Shown here: positions 21,218-34,720 of the stretch, piece by piece
Layout of the letters: every line of letters starts with the position of its first letter
How positions within the stretch are numbered: position 1 is the stretch's first letter
Origin: Formicarius rufipectus
Lineage: Eukaryota > Chordata > Aves > Passeriformes > Formicariidae
Assembly (NCBI GenBank): GCA_013399695.1
Contig: VXAU01003744.1
Span: 62,166 to 126,165 of the forward strand
Direction: 5' to 3'
DNA length: 64,000 nt
Notes under the pieces: generated by a model
What the model was told of the DNA's origin: nothing
Seen by the model: only the letters and a program-made list of their open reading frames with translations
Databases searched by the model: none
Program-made: the position numbers and the translations under genes

Positions 21218-24200
21218 AGCATCTGCCTCCCGTTCCAGCCCCGTGCCCAGGGGGAGGAAAGGGGAAAAAGGGGGAGCCCTCCCAAAGGCTCAGCACAACA
21301 GGAACAGGAGAGGGCCGAGCCTGTCAGGCTCTGCTGCATTAATCCCCTCACCCCCAGCACCCATGGGTGCCCCTGCTTCCCTCGCACCACACCACAGCTC
21401 CAAAGCTGAGGGATTCAACCAGAGCCACACAACCACCATCCCAACTCCTGCCCCCTCCCTTCCCCTCCACATCCCTCTCCCCAGCACAGCCCTGTCTCTG
21501 CCAGACACTGCCCTTTCATCTGAGGGGCTGGAGAGGTGGGGAATTCCTGCTCCCCCGGATCTGCTGCCTACCTGGAGGCCTAAGGCAGCACACAGACTGG
21601 GAGTGCAAGAGGATTGGTGCTGTTATTAGGGGACAGTGTTAACAAACAAATGCAGGACCTCAGAGCAAACATGGGTTTTGAAACAAGGGTAGCTCCGTGG
21701 TTACCTCCTGGTCTGCCTGTGACATCTGCAACATGCTCACTGGGGGCTGTGGTTTAAAGACCACATTGCTATTCCTAGCAAATGCTAAAAAAAAAAAAAG
21801 AAAAAGAAAAAGAAAATAAATTCAGGAAGACCTCCCCAAGCACGTATTTAGTTTAAAAAGAATGAGATCTGCTAAAAAAAAAAGCCACTAGAACAGAACT
21901 AAAGAAGAAAATAAGAAAAAACTATGCTACTTTTTACAGTGTAATTGTATGGTCTTCTTACAAGTTTATTTTTGACCACGATGAAAGGAGAAAAAGAACA
22001 TTAAGAAATTCACAGTATATGAAATTCAGAATAAATCTGCCATGGGTCAGTGTGTCTTAGGCTACATCACCCTCTTACTGCAATGCCACTGCAGCGATAC
22101 CTGTGCCAGAGAGGGGACAGAAACAGCAGGAGAGTTTGCCATCTTGGCTTTCTCCACCAGAGCTTTGCCATGCCAAAGAACCAACTTAACAAATAAACAT
22201 TTTAAATGGGGGGAAAAAAGCCCACTACCTTCCTTGGCCTCCCCATGTCTTTGGGAGCAGAGAGCAGAACTCCCCATGGTGATGCTGAGTGGTGTCTGCC
22301 CTGCGAGCAAAGAACAGACAGGCAAAGCATATCCATGGCAGAAAGGAGTTAAAACCCCTCCCTAGCCAAATACATTGTGGTTTTTTCATAAAACACCCCC
22401 CACAAAGCTGAGGGCATGCCTTGACACATGCCAAAGCTCAGGAATTAATCTTCTGACAAAACACTCTCCTTAAAGGCACAGCACGTCCTGCTGCGCCAGC
22501 ACAGGAGGGGCAAGGCAGAAAGGAAGGAAGGAAGTAGAAGAGACCATCAGGAGAAAAATAAAGAGAACCAGGGGGAAATGGAGTTGTAAAACTAATGACT
22601 CATCAATTCCTTTGCTGAAATATCCACACAAAGCTCCTTCATTGTCAGAAAGCAAAGAGAGTATGAAACCAAACAGCCTCTACTCACACCCTTCGTCCTC
22701 CATCCCACTGACTCTGCAGCCTCTGGAGATAAAGGTGCCCTCGAGGACAGTTTCTGCCTGTGGTTTGTGGGGGCTGGTCACAGGACAGCCCTGGTTTTGC
22801 TAATCCTTTGCCTTTTTTCTGCCCTCACCACAGCTGAGCACTGATTTACAAGAGGGGGCCTGGGCTTTCTCAGACCCCTTCCCCATCTTTGGAACACCTC
22901 CTGTGTACTCCTGTACTTCTGCATCCTGTGACCAACCCTGCCAGCACGACCACAGCTGCCTCCAAACCTGCAGACAGAGCTGGGCTCTCTGTCCCTTCTT
23001 GCTTGGGGGACACAGATGGGGTTTGTCTTTCACACTGTGAAAAAGAATTGCTTGAGACAGTCTCTCCTTCCTGAGCAAGCAGAAGGGGACACATAAGAAG
23101 AGCCCTTTGACTACAGTGGAAAGGGATGCTCTGGCAGCTTTAAATAGAAGGGAAAAAGGAAAAGGAGACCAAAACACTGGAATTAACATGGTGCTTGCAA
23201 ACCACTCCTGGGCTGGCTCTGAGGGAATCAAGGCTCCATCCTGCCTGTTTGGACTGTCAGCTCTGCTTTCCCCTTTTCACTTGGTGTTTAGACTTCAGGC
23301 AGCCAAAGAGGGCCCTGAGTTCAGGATAAGTCCCCAGTCCCCATCTAACAGAGGTCATGAATTGAACAATACCTGCTCAAAGCATCCATGAAATCCCACC
23401 CCTTTGTCAGCAGCAGCTTTTGGTGCACAGACCATAACAATACAAGCAGTTCTTAAAAGACAGGAGACAGCTAAATCTGTTTCCCTTGTCCTTCAGGAGA
23501 AAGGCATTAGGAGAGAATCAGGATAGGAATAGGCCTGTTACAGCCCCATCCAAAATATCAAGAATCCCATCATACAGCAACTCCCCTAGCTTGCAGCATC
23601 ATTCCCTGTTACCTCTTCATAAATTCTGGGGATTAAAGATAGTGCAGGGATCTGAATAAACATAATGGTTGTGCTGGCGGAGGCGAGGACCAATGCTCTG
23701 GATTGCAGGACCTGTGGCATTATCACCTTCCACCGCCATCCCCTGCAGGGGAGGGAGGAGGTGAGCCTGTCCCAGGTTTCCCTGTTGCCCCCTCGCTGAA
23801 TCACAACCCGCTGTAACCACTGTACATTCCAAGGCAAGCTCTGCTAAATGGAAGCCAAACCTTTAATTCTGATGTAGAAAGTAAGGTCTCAAGAGTTCTG
23901 ATCAATAAGTAAATCAAACATTTAAAATACTTTGTGCTCTTATTACAAGATCATGAGATAGGGGAAAATTAATCTTACAAAGTAACTGAGCTCATAATGC
24001 ATGTGACTTTTTTCCCTTCCTAAATTGCCTATCTTGCATAATTTTAATTGGATCCTGGAACACCATGACCTTGATGCAGCAGCTACAGCATCTCAGGGCT
24101 GTCTTCCACAGTTATATATGGTACAGTGCCTTCCAAATCCATGAACCCTGAGAGATCAGAAGTGTGTGCTGTGCAGGGCTCTTTTTCTTATACCCAAACA

Positions 24201-26067
24201 CTTCTGATTCAAGGTCTTCCAAGAAGGCTCTGATTGCCTTGGAAGGTCACCAAGATAAAGAACCCACTTCAGTAACTAGCTGAGTTTCTAATAAGCTGCA
24301 CTGGTGGCCAGCTGGTGGCTGTGAGTGATAATCCTGGCTTTACTCTCAAAGCTGGGATATCACTTGGGTGATGTTCCCGCTCAGAATGAGCATGGCTGGA
24401 AACATAAACCATGCCTTGAGTTTAGTGCCACCTCCTGTGCCTGAGTCAGGAAGGTCACTTCAGACCTGAGCAATGCAAGAGACAGCTCTGCAAACTTGGG
24501 GGATCTCTGAGGGCACTGCGCTGCTGATACTCAAAGGGGCTACTGCTCCATGGGGCAAGCCTTGTAGACCTGCAAGAATCACAAAAGCCAGGCCTTCAAT
24601 TCAAATGGAGTCTCACAGGAAACTTACCGTTCTCCCTTTGCATCACAAAGAATACAAAAATCACCAGAGAGATTGAAAAGATAATCTCAATTTGCAGCAG
24701 CCAGCTGTGCACTTGGACTGTGCAGCACCCAGCACGGTGGGGCTTGCTTCAGGAACACAAAAACAGGGCCCTTTGCCATCTTTCACCCACACGAGCTGAG
24801 ACAGTCCCTGCAGATAGACACTGGGCAGTGGGAGAGCAAGAGTGAAGCCAGCCTTCACCACAGATGTTATTTTACACCTGTACCCATGAATCTCCATTCC
24901 CCCAGGTCAGCAGGTGCAGCCCTACAACCTCTCAGCACGTGTCACATCCTGAGTGGCTCCTCAGGATGCCCTGCAAAGTCACTGATTTCACAAGGCAGAG
25001 TGATGGGATTTTTTAGACTCCACAGCAAGGTCTGGGGAAGTTCTTTGCACTCTCGCTCCAGCCCTTCAGCCAGACTCAGCCTTCCCTCAGACAGCAACAC
25101 GACATCACCTCGAAGGAATGCCTTGTTAGCACCGAGGAAGGCAAATTCCACCACTCTGCCTTCCCCAAAACGCTCTTGTCCCCACAAGGGAGCAAAAAGC
25201 AGATAGCCGGTCAAGGTACTCTCTACAGCCAGCACTGACCCCATCCTCCTTAAGCCACTGAGGAATGCAGGGGAAGAACAGGGCATCATTCAGAAGCTTC
25301 ATGCACCTTCACCAGCTCTGTGGTACCTTCCCTCTCTCTTCTTCCTGACAGGTCCTACTGCTCAGCTGTTGTGTCCACCAGCCTTCCATTTAATCATTTC
25401 AAACGATCTCCTCTCCGAACTCAGGCTATAGTGATTTACCATTGCAAAACAGTTTAAGCTCTCTAAATCTATGGGAAAAACTAAAACCTTGTTTTTGTTT
25501 TGGTTCCCCTCAGAAAACAGCTGGGACCATAAAGGTGCGGGGAGCTCCAGGCTCAAATCCGTGTCTCCAGTCCTTTGGAGGTACTTTGGTCTCTCTAAAT
25601 TGGCTCACACCAAACTCCACCAACTCGACATTGTCATGGTGAGGGGGAAGATCACAGGAGGATGGACAAAGCTCAGCCCCAGGAGAAGCCGCAGCCTTTG
25701 CTCACCCTGACTCTCAAAAACCTGGCAAACCCACTTGTGGCAGCCTACTTGTAATTTTGATTTCAGGCTCCTCTGAGCCCCGTACCAGGTTTGGGGGTGA
25801 CAATACCTGAGGTGCTGAAGCCAGCCAGGAGGGAGGGAGGGCTGGGCAGCCCCCCTTGGTGGGAGATGCTTCCCAGAGACCACTCTGGGACCCTGACAAA
25901 GAACCAGAACCTCCTCACCTTTGCCCTGTTCCCCCACCACACCCCTGAACAGTGGCACTGTGACTCTGCCAGTGTTGCTGCATCCTTAGAGCTTTAGTCG
26001 CTGCTGTGATACTTTGGTGCTTACAAATTGGAGCAGCATCAGGAAAAAGATAGAGAAGGGGGAAGGG

Positions 26068-26091
26068 AAAAAAAAAAAAAAAAGAAAAAAA
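26068..26091 (+). repeat. Poly-A run
   Basis: Sixteen A, one G and seven A, following a purine-rich stretch from about 26040. Confidence 0.95.
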
Positions 26092-29000
26092 GGATGTCTC
26101 TCTTTTCCCCCCGCCTCAGTCTCAGAAAGGTCAGATTTGGAATGAATCCTGTGTAATGTTTTGGCTTGGTTCGTATTTATTCCAAGTGAGTTCACCCATT
26201 TCTACTGCAGAAATAAAAGGTCATGAAACCAGTGAATTTTCTCTCTCCTAAAAGGGGTGAATCACCAGGGAAGTGTAGGGAGAGAAAAGAAAACACAAAA
26301 ATATCTTCTGGGGGCCTGTAATCACAGCTGGGTGCAATTACAGCCTGCACAAGGGGACTCGGGGTGCCCTTAGTTTGCATCAATTTTTAAGCCATCTGTT
26401 TAATCTCATTGATGAACAAAGGGAAAAAAATTAAACCAAACCTTTTCTCTTCTTGCTAAAAACAAAAAAAAAATAAACAAAGCAGTTCCTTGCTGCAACG
26501 TTTGCCTTTGCAGCAATAGGAGCCAGCACAAACATTTAACCCGACCGGGAGAAGGGAGGAGGACAGGGAAGGGACCTGGATCACTTTTTCATAAGATAAA
26601 TCTGGAATTCTCCTGGCCCTCAGCTAACACTGCACATGTTGAGAAGGAGATGTGTGTGTGCACATGCGTGCTGGGTTTGCACTCATCTCTTTTAGAGATT
26701 GTTCCAACAGAAATTCTGGCTCCAGATCTGGACTCTGAGGAAGGAGAGTATCCAGAAGTGAACTTGTGACTCACACTGGCACAGGGAGGGATGGCTCTTG
26801 GATAGAGGTTTCTGCTTCACTGAATCCATGTGGGTTTCCTTGGTTTGTTTAGGGCAAGAATCCAGCGTGTCAGGTGAAACGTAAATGCATCTAAACATAT
26901 TCTGCTGGAACAAAACACCAAGTTTCAGTGTTTGCTCTGGTGCACTGTTTTCAATGTCATGCTTTCAACAAAACACTCCTCTTGGGTCAAATGTCTCGAA
27001 GCATTACTTTTAAAAAGGCAACGCCTCTCTAATTCTATTGTTGGTACTCAGTAGTATTAGAAAAAACCCCAAACAACAATCTAGCAACAGCAACAAAAAA
27101 TAGAGGAGCTTTAATTTTTATAGGCAGAATCCTTAATAGTGTATAACTGTCCTTCCCTATGAGACCAGGTATTTTAGTCAAACCCAAAGGCAACCAGAAT
27201 GATCACATACTTTGTTAAGTACTAGTTAAGAGGTTTAATGAAAATATGGCCAGGACCCACTTACATTTCACATGTTTCTTAGATCTTTATCAAGAAATGC
27301 TATATGGTTATCTATATTAGGTGTTGCAACACAGATGTTTGTATATCTTAGGGTGAAAAAGGTACTGTAGAAATTTCCCATTCCTGGCATTTTTGTAGAC
27401 ACAACTTTAAGTTGCTTATTTGAAAACAGATCATTCAGTGCATAAACTCAATGTCAAATGTTCAAACTCTTCAGAACTCAAACTCTAAATACATTAAAAA
27501 ACCCCAACCAATCTTCAAGCCCACATAATGATGATTTTTTTTTAACCTGTGCCAGGCAAATGACTTTTTAAGGCCTCATTCTGGTAATCCTCCTGATTTA
27601 ACTTTTGGAAGATTATTCAGCCCTCGGTGAGGTGACCTGTCCTGCTTTGCTCAGCTCTGTGACAGCTACTGGTGTTGCATTTGCATGAGATGGGAAAGAA
27701 AGAGGAATAAAAGCTCTTATTTTCACCTTCACTTATAGCAAAACTAAATGTAATAAATATAAGTCTTCAGCAGTTATATTCAATTAATTTTGTATTATAT
27801 TAGGTAGGTATATCTATAGATGGAATATTTGTGCTTTTATCTGCACTTAACTACTGCCTGTATTTTAGTGAGATGGTAAACAAGTAATTGGAAGAAAAGT
27901 GGAAATAATATTTGACATAATTCCTTCCTTGTGCTTAAATTCTCTGCAAGAGCTGTGAGGAGAGACACTCACTGCAGTGACAGCAGTGCAGTGTCCGGGG
28001 AGGGCAGAACTCAAAGGTGCAATTAAGACATTGCTGTGATGAAGTTTTGCCACTCTGGTTTGCTCTTCCATTTTTTTTAAGCTCATTTAGCACCAACGAC
28101 TGGGAAGTGAGGTGATGGACATGAGGAGTGGGTCTCACAGATCTCCAGAGATGTGCAGGAAATCCCAGACCTCATTCTGCAATTGCTGGAGAAGACTGGG
28201 CACAGGCAGAGTGCACCTTTTCCCATCCTGTGAAGGGGCTTTCAGCCTGTTCTCTCCACTGGTTAGAAAGGGAACCCACTGTCAGTAGTTCAGATATGGA
28301 TATGCTATCCCAGGCTGAAAATATATAAAATTAACTGAATGTCATCCCTAGTCTCTTGTTGCCTGACTGATCATTACACAAGTGTAAATAATCTGGCATC
28401 CAGCTAATGAATGTTGCATTTCCTCAAGTACATGCTCTGATCCTTGGTGAGGGAATCTCTGAGAGCTGACTTTGGTTTACAAGCTCAGCTGGGATTTCAA
28501 GTTGGGAGATTTTAAGTTAGTATTTCTAGAAGAATCTGCTGCTGATCAAAGGGCATCGAGGGACTGGGAGAAAAGGACAAAGTCTGCAGCCTTCATGGGA
28601 CAGCCTGGCTAGGGAGTCAGCTGAAGTTTTAGGGGAGGGCTGAGCTGAGAGTTAACACCCCCCAGCAGTGAGCAAGGAGAATTACACACTAAATAAAAAT
28701 GCTGTCAGGTTCTCCTCTTTGTATTTGGAGGAGGATAAAAAAAGGGAGCAAACGAAAGGTTACAATTTTGCCAAGAACTTCTTAAAATGCTGATTATGAA
28801 AGAAGTGAGTGCTTATCCCCTGTGACCCAGTAACCATTGCTAATTTGTGTTATCTCAACACTCTGCTACTGGATTCTGTCCCCTGGGAGCACAGCAAACC
28901 TGTGGCTTTCCTGCTTCTCGTCAGGCCCCTGCCACTCCAAGAATTCTGGATGTGCTGCATTCAGAACTTGTGACATTTCCATGGGCAACACAGGACACAT

Positions 29001-29786
29001 CCAGAAAGTGACACCCCTGTGCAATTGTTTACAAAGGCCATGGCCTGCAGATGTCAATGAATGGGGGCCTGACACCCTCAATACCTTCTTTTCACAGGGC
29101 CAGACTCCTAAGACCTTTAAATTATACCATAATCATAACCATAAATTATACCAAATCATAATACTTATGATTTTATTTCCACTTGGAATAAAAGGTTTGA
29201 ATACAATAAAGCCATAAGCACCACTTAAAGTTTACTCTATTGCCAGCAAGTTATGGCTTTGGCAATGAAAAAACCCCCAATGATCATAAAGTGCTGGCTT
29301 TGCAGCTGGCAGGCAGCTTTTTTTCCTAAGGGACTGGTATTTCCAGTCAGCAAACACACTGTCAGGATGGAGGAAAGCTGTTCAAGGCACGTGTTCGATA
29401 GGGACTCCTTGCACGGTGGGAAGTCTGACTGCCCATCACAGTGAGTTACAGAGCAATCCATAAACAGTTTACAGGGGGATCGTTTGCAAACACTCTGCTA
29501 AAACCAGCAGGTTTCCATGTGTATCTCTGAGGGGCAGTCATTTACAACACCGAGAATGAAAAGTTTAATAAGGAATAAAACAAAGATGGATTGTTCGCAG
29601 TGAGCTTTCAGAACTATTTCAGGGATGCATTAAAGCAGCTTTCAGTCCTGCTGACAGTGGCTGAACCCTCCCAGGAGCTGTACTTGGGGTTGCTGCTGAC
29701 AGAACTCATGTTTGGGAACACATTAGTTGTAGACTGATAAGTTAGTTCACAGCAGATGTGGGTATTTGCTGGATGAGGCTCTGAGG

Positions 29787-29882
29787 ACCTGGGTTGGTGG
29801 AAGGTGTTCATGCCCATGGCAGGGGGTGGGACCAAGATCATCTTTAAGGTCCCTTCCACCCCCAAACTGTGTACTATGATTA
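29787..29882 (+). mobile_element. Short CR1 LINE 3'-end fragment
   Basis: The stretch matches the last ~95 bases of CR1: ACCTGGGTTGGTGG, CATGCCCATGGCAGGGGGT, ATCATCTTTAAGGTCCCTTC and a decayed terminal ACTATGATT. It sits about 110 bases before the 46-bp minisatellite, in inferred PRR5 intron 1. Confidence 0.85.
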
Positions 29883-29993
29883 CCATGCAAGTCCCTGACA
29901 AACTGCAGGTTACAGGGGACCATTTACCCCTGAGACTTGGGATGAGTCCAAGAAACACTGTAGGAAAATCCAGCTACCACTGCAATTATAGAA

Positions 29994-30158
29994 ATTCCCA
30001 TCATTTACACCATTCCCATCCATTACCACAGAATAGGAATTCCCATCATTTACTACCATTCCCATCCATCACCACAGAATAGGAATTCCCATCATTTACT
30101 ACCATTCCCATCCATCACCACAGAATAGGAATTCCCATCATTTACCACTATTCCCACC
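29994..30158 (+). repeat. 46-bp minisatellite, about 3.5 copies
   Basis: A unit of about 46 bases containing GGAATTCCCATCATTTAC and CCATTCCCATCCATCACC is repeated three times and then decays at CACTATTCCCACC. The first unit is one base shorter and has one T for C change. The middle copies are identical over their full length, which points to recent duplication. It lies about 110 bases after a CR1 3' end. Confidence 0.95.
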
Positions 30159-30779
30159 AAGTAAATCAAAACAGATGTTTTCAAGAGCCAACCCTTTAGA
30201 AGAGACCTCTTTCCTTAAAAAAGCCAGGAAAAAAGCTGAAGCCATGGCAGAGATCAGATCCTGCAGCTTACTGATAAAGTAAGTAAATGTTCCAGAGAAA
30301 ACAAGTCTCTCAATACGTTCAGAAAGCTCTTTTGGAGGAGGAAACTGACAATTGTTTCCTGAGAAGATTTCTTAGTTGCCTTGAAAAAAAGAAGAGCTAA
30401 CACATGCAACGATAATGTTAAAAGAAAACCAGACCAACACCAAAGACAGATGGCGCACATTTACTTGCCCTTCAGAGAAAGGCACTCACCCCTCCCCCCC
30501 CCAGCCATGCACACTCTCCTTGGATGACTAGCATTTACTGAAAGTCATTTTAACAAATCTTTCAAATTATTTCCTCCTTCCTCAAAGCCTTGACAGCAGA
30601 AATCCCAGCAGTTTTCTGTGTGGCTTGCTCAGGATCCTGATTCAGCTGGAAACAGGCTCCCAGCTGAGAGTTCATGCATCCCATGTTTGGAGGCTGCACC
30701 GAAGCTAGAGAGATGCAGACTGACATGCACTGATGCTAATATCCCCAGAGGACTGCACTGTGGTTCAGATGTTTCTGTC

Positions 30780-30824
30780 CAGCATGGAAAAGAACATCAC
30801 CCTGGGGGTTTGGGGACCCTAAAG
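30780..30824 (+). repeat. 45-bp dispersed repeat, copy 1
   Basis: The segment starts CAGCATGGAAAA and ends TTTGGGGACCCTAAAG. A second copy in the same orientation lies at 33457-33501. By eye 39 of 45 positions agree without gaps. The similarity stops abruptly at both ends. It is bracketed here by a 16-base direct repeat, GCACTGTGGTTCAGAT at 30755-30770 and 30826-30841. The family is not recognised. Confidence 0.7.
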
Positions 30825-32594
30825 AGCACTGTGGTTCAGATATTTCCCTATGGCAGAAAATCCAGGGGGTTCTGTGGGAGATTTCAGAGAAATAGCAACC
30901 CTACTGAGTCCATCAAAACCCTCCAGGTGTCTGAATTCGGAAACATTTTCCAGTTGCAAACAGCATTGCAGAATCACGTGCTTACCTGCTAAAGGGAGAA
31001 GAAAACGGGGTTGAATAGCAAATAGGGGAGACTTTGCAGCAGGTTTCCCAGAGTCACATGAAAATTCTTCCCAGGCAACACAAATTGGATGAAAAAATTC
31101 AGCCCCTTGCAAAAAAAGGCAGCTCTGCAACAAAAGACAAACAGAAAAGGAGTATTGCAGATATTGCTATTTTAGAACATGTTTTACGAGTGCACTGATA
31201 ACCCCCCAATGACACACAAAGAAGCGAAAGCACAATAATCAGTGCTTGTTCTTCCTCACTGCTGACACAATTGAATATTTCTTCTTGCACTTTTCCCTTT
31301 CCTGGATTATTTTCTTCAGGGGGAGCAACTAATTGGCATTGCCATGAAGAGCTGCACTTATCATCAAAGAGGGTAAGAGAGTTTCCCAGAGCACACACAG
31401 AGCAAGTAGTTCTGTGGGGTGACATGAAGAGGTTTGAAATATGCTGCATGATGTGCTGTGGTCAGCTCTGGAGAGCAGCTGTCCTGGAAGGCCCAGGAAA
31501 GTCCTAAATGCATCATTTGGAAATCCTGGAAATTCTTTCTTTTAGGGCTTCAAATTGTGGCTCAAATAGCACTCCCTGCCCTGCTCTGGTCTTGAAGCGC
31601 CTTTCTAAGATGACAATTGACACACTAAACAATCCCAGAGAGGGCAACTTGGTGCAGGCACAGAATTGAGAATTATGTGACTTCTTACATTCTCATAATT
31701 TAAATATTACTTGTTTTAAATTGCTGGTCAATAAATTATTAGGAAAAACATATATATTTATATACACACATATATAAATGCACAACAGACACAGTGATAT
31801 TCACATCATCTGCATTCTGAGTCCAGCTCTTCATGCCTTGCACTTTGCTTAGTCATTAGTAACACACTGCTAAATTTAACTAGAAATATACAGCTGTCCT
31901 GTTTGCCTCAGTTCATCCTGAGCACAAACCACTCCTGCTCCTGTTTCGTGGCATTTCCTACCCACTTCACAAGGATGTCACTGCACAAGTCTAAAAATAC
32001 TTATTTTTAATATTTTATGGTTAATCTTTCCCCTGCTTGAGAGAACGAAATACTCCCCTTATACTCCCACCTTTTGCCTGAGTTCCACTCTGTTGTCACT
32101 GATTTCACGGTGTTGGTTTAAAGCAGAGCTGCGTGGAGTGGTTTGGCTCAGGAGCCCTCCCAGGAGCAGCTCATCATCTCCCCAAGGCTGCAGGATGCAG
32201 AGCCATCAGCTGGTGCTCAGAGTCCCCGGGGGCAAGGCAGGGAGGGCAACCTCTCAGGGGTGCCCAGGAGGTGCCCCAGCGATGAACTTGAGGTGAGGGG
32301 TGTACACAGGAACAGCAGACACCAGCAGGGTTCAACCCCATGCTCACGTTGTAGGGTCACAGCAGAGCCACCCAAACTCCTGTGGGCACGGCTGGATGTG
32401 GCACCAGCACGTGAGAAAAGACTTTAAACCAACAACCTGTGTCATGGTAGAGCTTTCTTGGCATAACTGGGTGTGTACTGGGAGGGCCTGATGACTCCCA
32501 GAGTGGACAGGACACTGAGGTCTCCCACAAGATCAACTGATCTCAGCTGGAGGTGGATACCATCACAGCACATATCTAAAACAATAGGTCTGCC

Positions 32595-32726
32595 TCTCTG
32601 GAGACATCCCAAACCCACCTGCACAGGTTCTGTGCCATCTGCTCCAGGTGGCCCTGCATGGGCAAGGGGGGTGGACTGGGTGACCTCCAGAGGTCCCTTC
32701 CAACCCCAGCAATTCTGTGATTCTTA
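32595..32726 (+). mobile_element. CR1 LINE 3'-end fragment
   Basis: The match runs from CTGGAGACATCCCAAACCC through GGGTGGACTGGGTGACCTCC and AGAGGTCCCTTCCAACCCC to the terminal ATTCTGTGATTCTTA. This copy retains the 3' terminal ATTCTGTG repeat motif typical of CR1. The wording differs from the copy at 29787, indicating another CR1 subfamily. It may extend further left in diverged form. Confidence 0.9.
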
Positions 32727-33456
32727 TAATGAATTTCAGTTTTTTCCCCTCTCCTGCTTAAAAGGCAAACTGCAAAAGATTCATCCTCTTCTGTTTTAAA
32801 GTGTATGAGAAATCCCACTGATTTAAGGCAGGTATTATGGACAGAAAGTGCAGCAACAGTTAGTCAGTTCCCAAAGGATTAGATGCTTATGGGTGTGGAA
32901 AGTGCTTTGCTTGGAGATCATGCTTTGACATTTCTATGCCAGCAGATAAAAAAAACATCCTCCATTCTGCATATAACCTGTGATAATTTGATTAGTCAGG
33001 ATAGTAAAGCTACACCACAGTGCTATTCTTTAGGGTTTGAAAGGGTCACTTCAGAATTAAATTCCACTGCCCTTTTTTAGTTAAACCGACCTAACTTTGA
33101 TGATCAAAGCTCAGCTACTCCATCAGTGCAGGCATAAAGTATAAATTATTATTTTTTAAAACTTGTGAATTACATTCAGAGTGCTTTCATCTAATATCCT
33201 GTATATCTTAAACTATTTATAGGTTCAGGAGGGGAAAAAAAAAGAAAGAAAATGGCTGAAGAAACCTAAGCCACGATGCAGTTGTGTACTGTAATTAAGC
33301 ATTTTCCCCACTCCAGCTGAGCAATCAGTGCACTGCTTTGGCAGAGAGAGCAAATGAAGGATTCCTTTGTTAGGAAGGATGGATAGCAGGATGGAGAGGA
33401 GGACCCCTCAACAGCCCTGACACAACACCAGGTTGCAGCTTTAGGGGCCTCCTGTT

Positions 33457-33501
33457 CAGCATGGAAAACAACCCCACTCTGGGGGATTTGGGACCCTAAA
33501 G
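33457..33501 (+). repeat. 45-bp dispersed repeat, copy 2
   Basis: This is the partner of 30780-30824 (39 of 45 positions identical by eye), starting CAGCATGGAAAA and ending GGGACCCTAAAG. It lacks the flanking GCACTGTGGTTCAGAT repeats seen around copy 1. It may be a piece of an unrecognised interspersed element. Confidence 0.7.
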
Positions 33502-34657
33502 CTGCCACAAGATCCAGATTCCTCTCAAACTGCTCTGAGCCACAGGGCAGGGTCATTTCCAGGTAACATTCTACATGTGAGGCAGAGGAGGAAAAGATGC
33601 AGCAGATTAGTTTTGGCTGATGATGCCACTTGGGAAAAACAGCTGTTGGGGAATTTGTTCAAAACCAAAATGCTTCTCCTGGCAGAGAGTCTAGTTGTCC
33701 AAATGTGAAAGAGTATTCAAAACTGAGGGGTAAAACACGGGATCTTCCCTCACAAGTGCATTCCAAATAACACAACTGCCCTCCTTTTCTGCGTGGCTGC
33801 ATTTTAAAATGAACGTAGCTGTGATTGGGGGTGAAATCGATTTCTCTGCAGCGTGAACGTGCTCAGTGAAGGGAATGTCAGCTCCTCCTCAACACTGCCA
33901 AGGAGAGCTGCTGTAAATCAGCGTTTCAGTGGAGCTGACAGCCTTGCCCCACTTATCACCTACTGCTCAGGCGGCTCCAGCCTGAGAAACCGGTCACAGG
34001 GACTCGAATTCAAGGTATTACGGTGCCAGCAAACAAGCCCTCTCATTTCCCTGCCTGCAGCCTGCAAAGGTTCAGGCCAAGAATCAGAGCACTGGCTGGA
34101 AATGGTGATTGCAATCAAGCTGCAATCAGCCTGGCAGGCTGAGCCATGGAGGTGTGTGCCACCTTCAAACCCCCAGAAGCACCAGGAGGAACCTTTTCCT
34201 ACTGGGGGATTGTCATGTAGAGCTGCAGGCACAGGGCAGCACATCCAAGGCTGGACACTGCAAAGGCTTGGCTGCTTCTTTCGGGATTTTCCAAGCTCAG
34301 CTCAGCCCAAGTGTGGAAAGCAGTGCCTGGGAAGGAGGAAGTGCAAAGGCATCGATGCAAAAGGCACCATCTGTGCTCTTGGCGTTGTTCCTCCAGTTCC
34401 ACACATGCAGCTTTTCCATGGGCTCGCTGGGCTTGCTTTCAGTCTGGGAAGCGAGAGAGCTTTTGTGCCCTTGGCCTTTCCACTGCTCAGCCCACAGCTG
34501 GTCCCAGCAGCAGAACCACAGGGCTCAGCCTGTGCTACCCTTGGCTCCCCAAATCCTTTCAACCTGCAAAAGGCTTTTTCCCCCTTTTTTTTTCCCCCCA
34601 GATATAAAAAGATGGCACTGTGTCTCCTGGGCATCCCCTCCCCAATCTTTCTGCTTT

Positions 34658-34720
34658 AAAAAAAAAAAAAAAAAACAATAAAAAACCCAAAAACCAACAA
34701 CCAACCAACCCCACCAACCT
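34658..34720 (+). repeat. A-rich tract grading into AACC repeats
   Basis: Eighteen A are followed by CAATAAAAAACCC and then ACCAACCAACC units. The layout is like the tract at 6468-6586. It directly follows the stop-poor stretch at 33853-34659. Confidence 0.9.
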
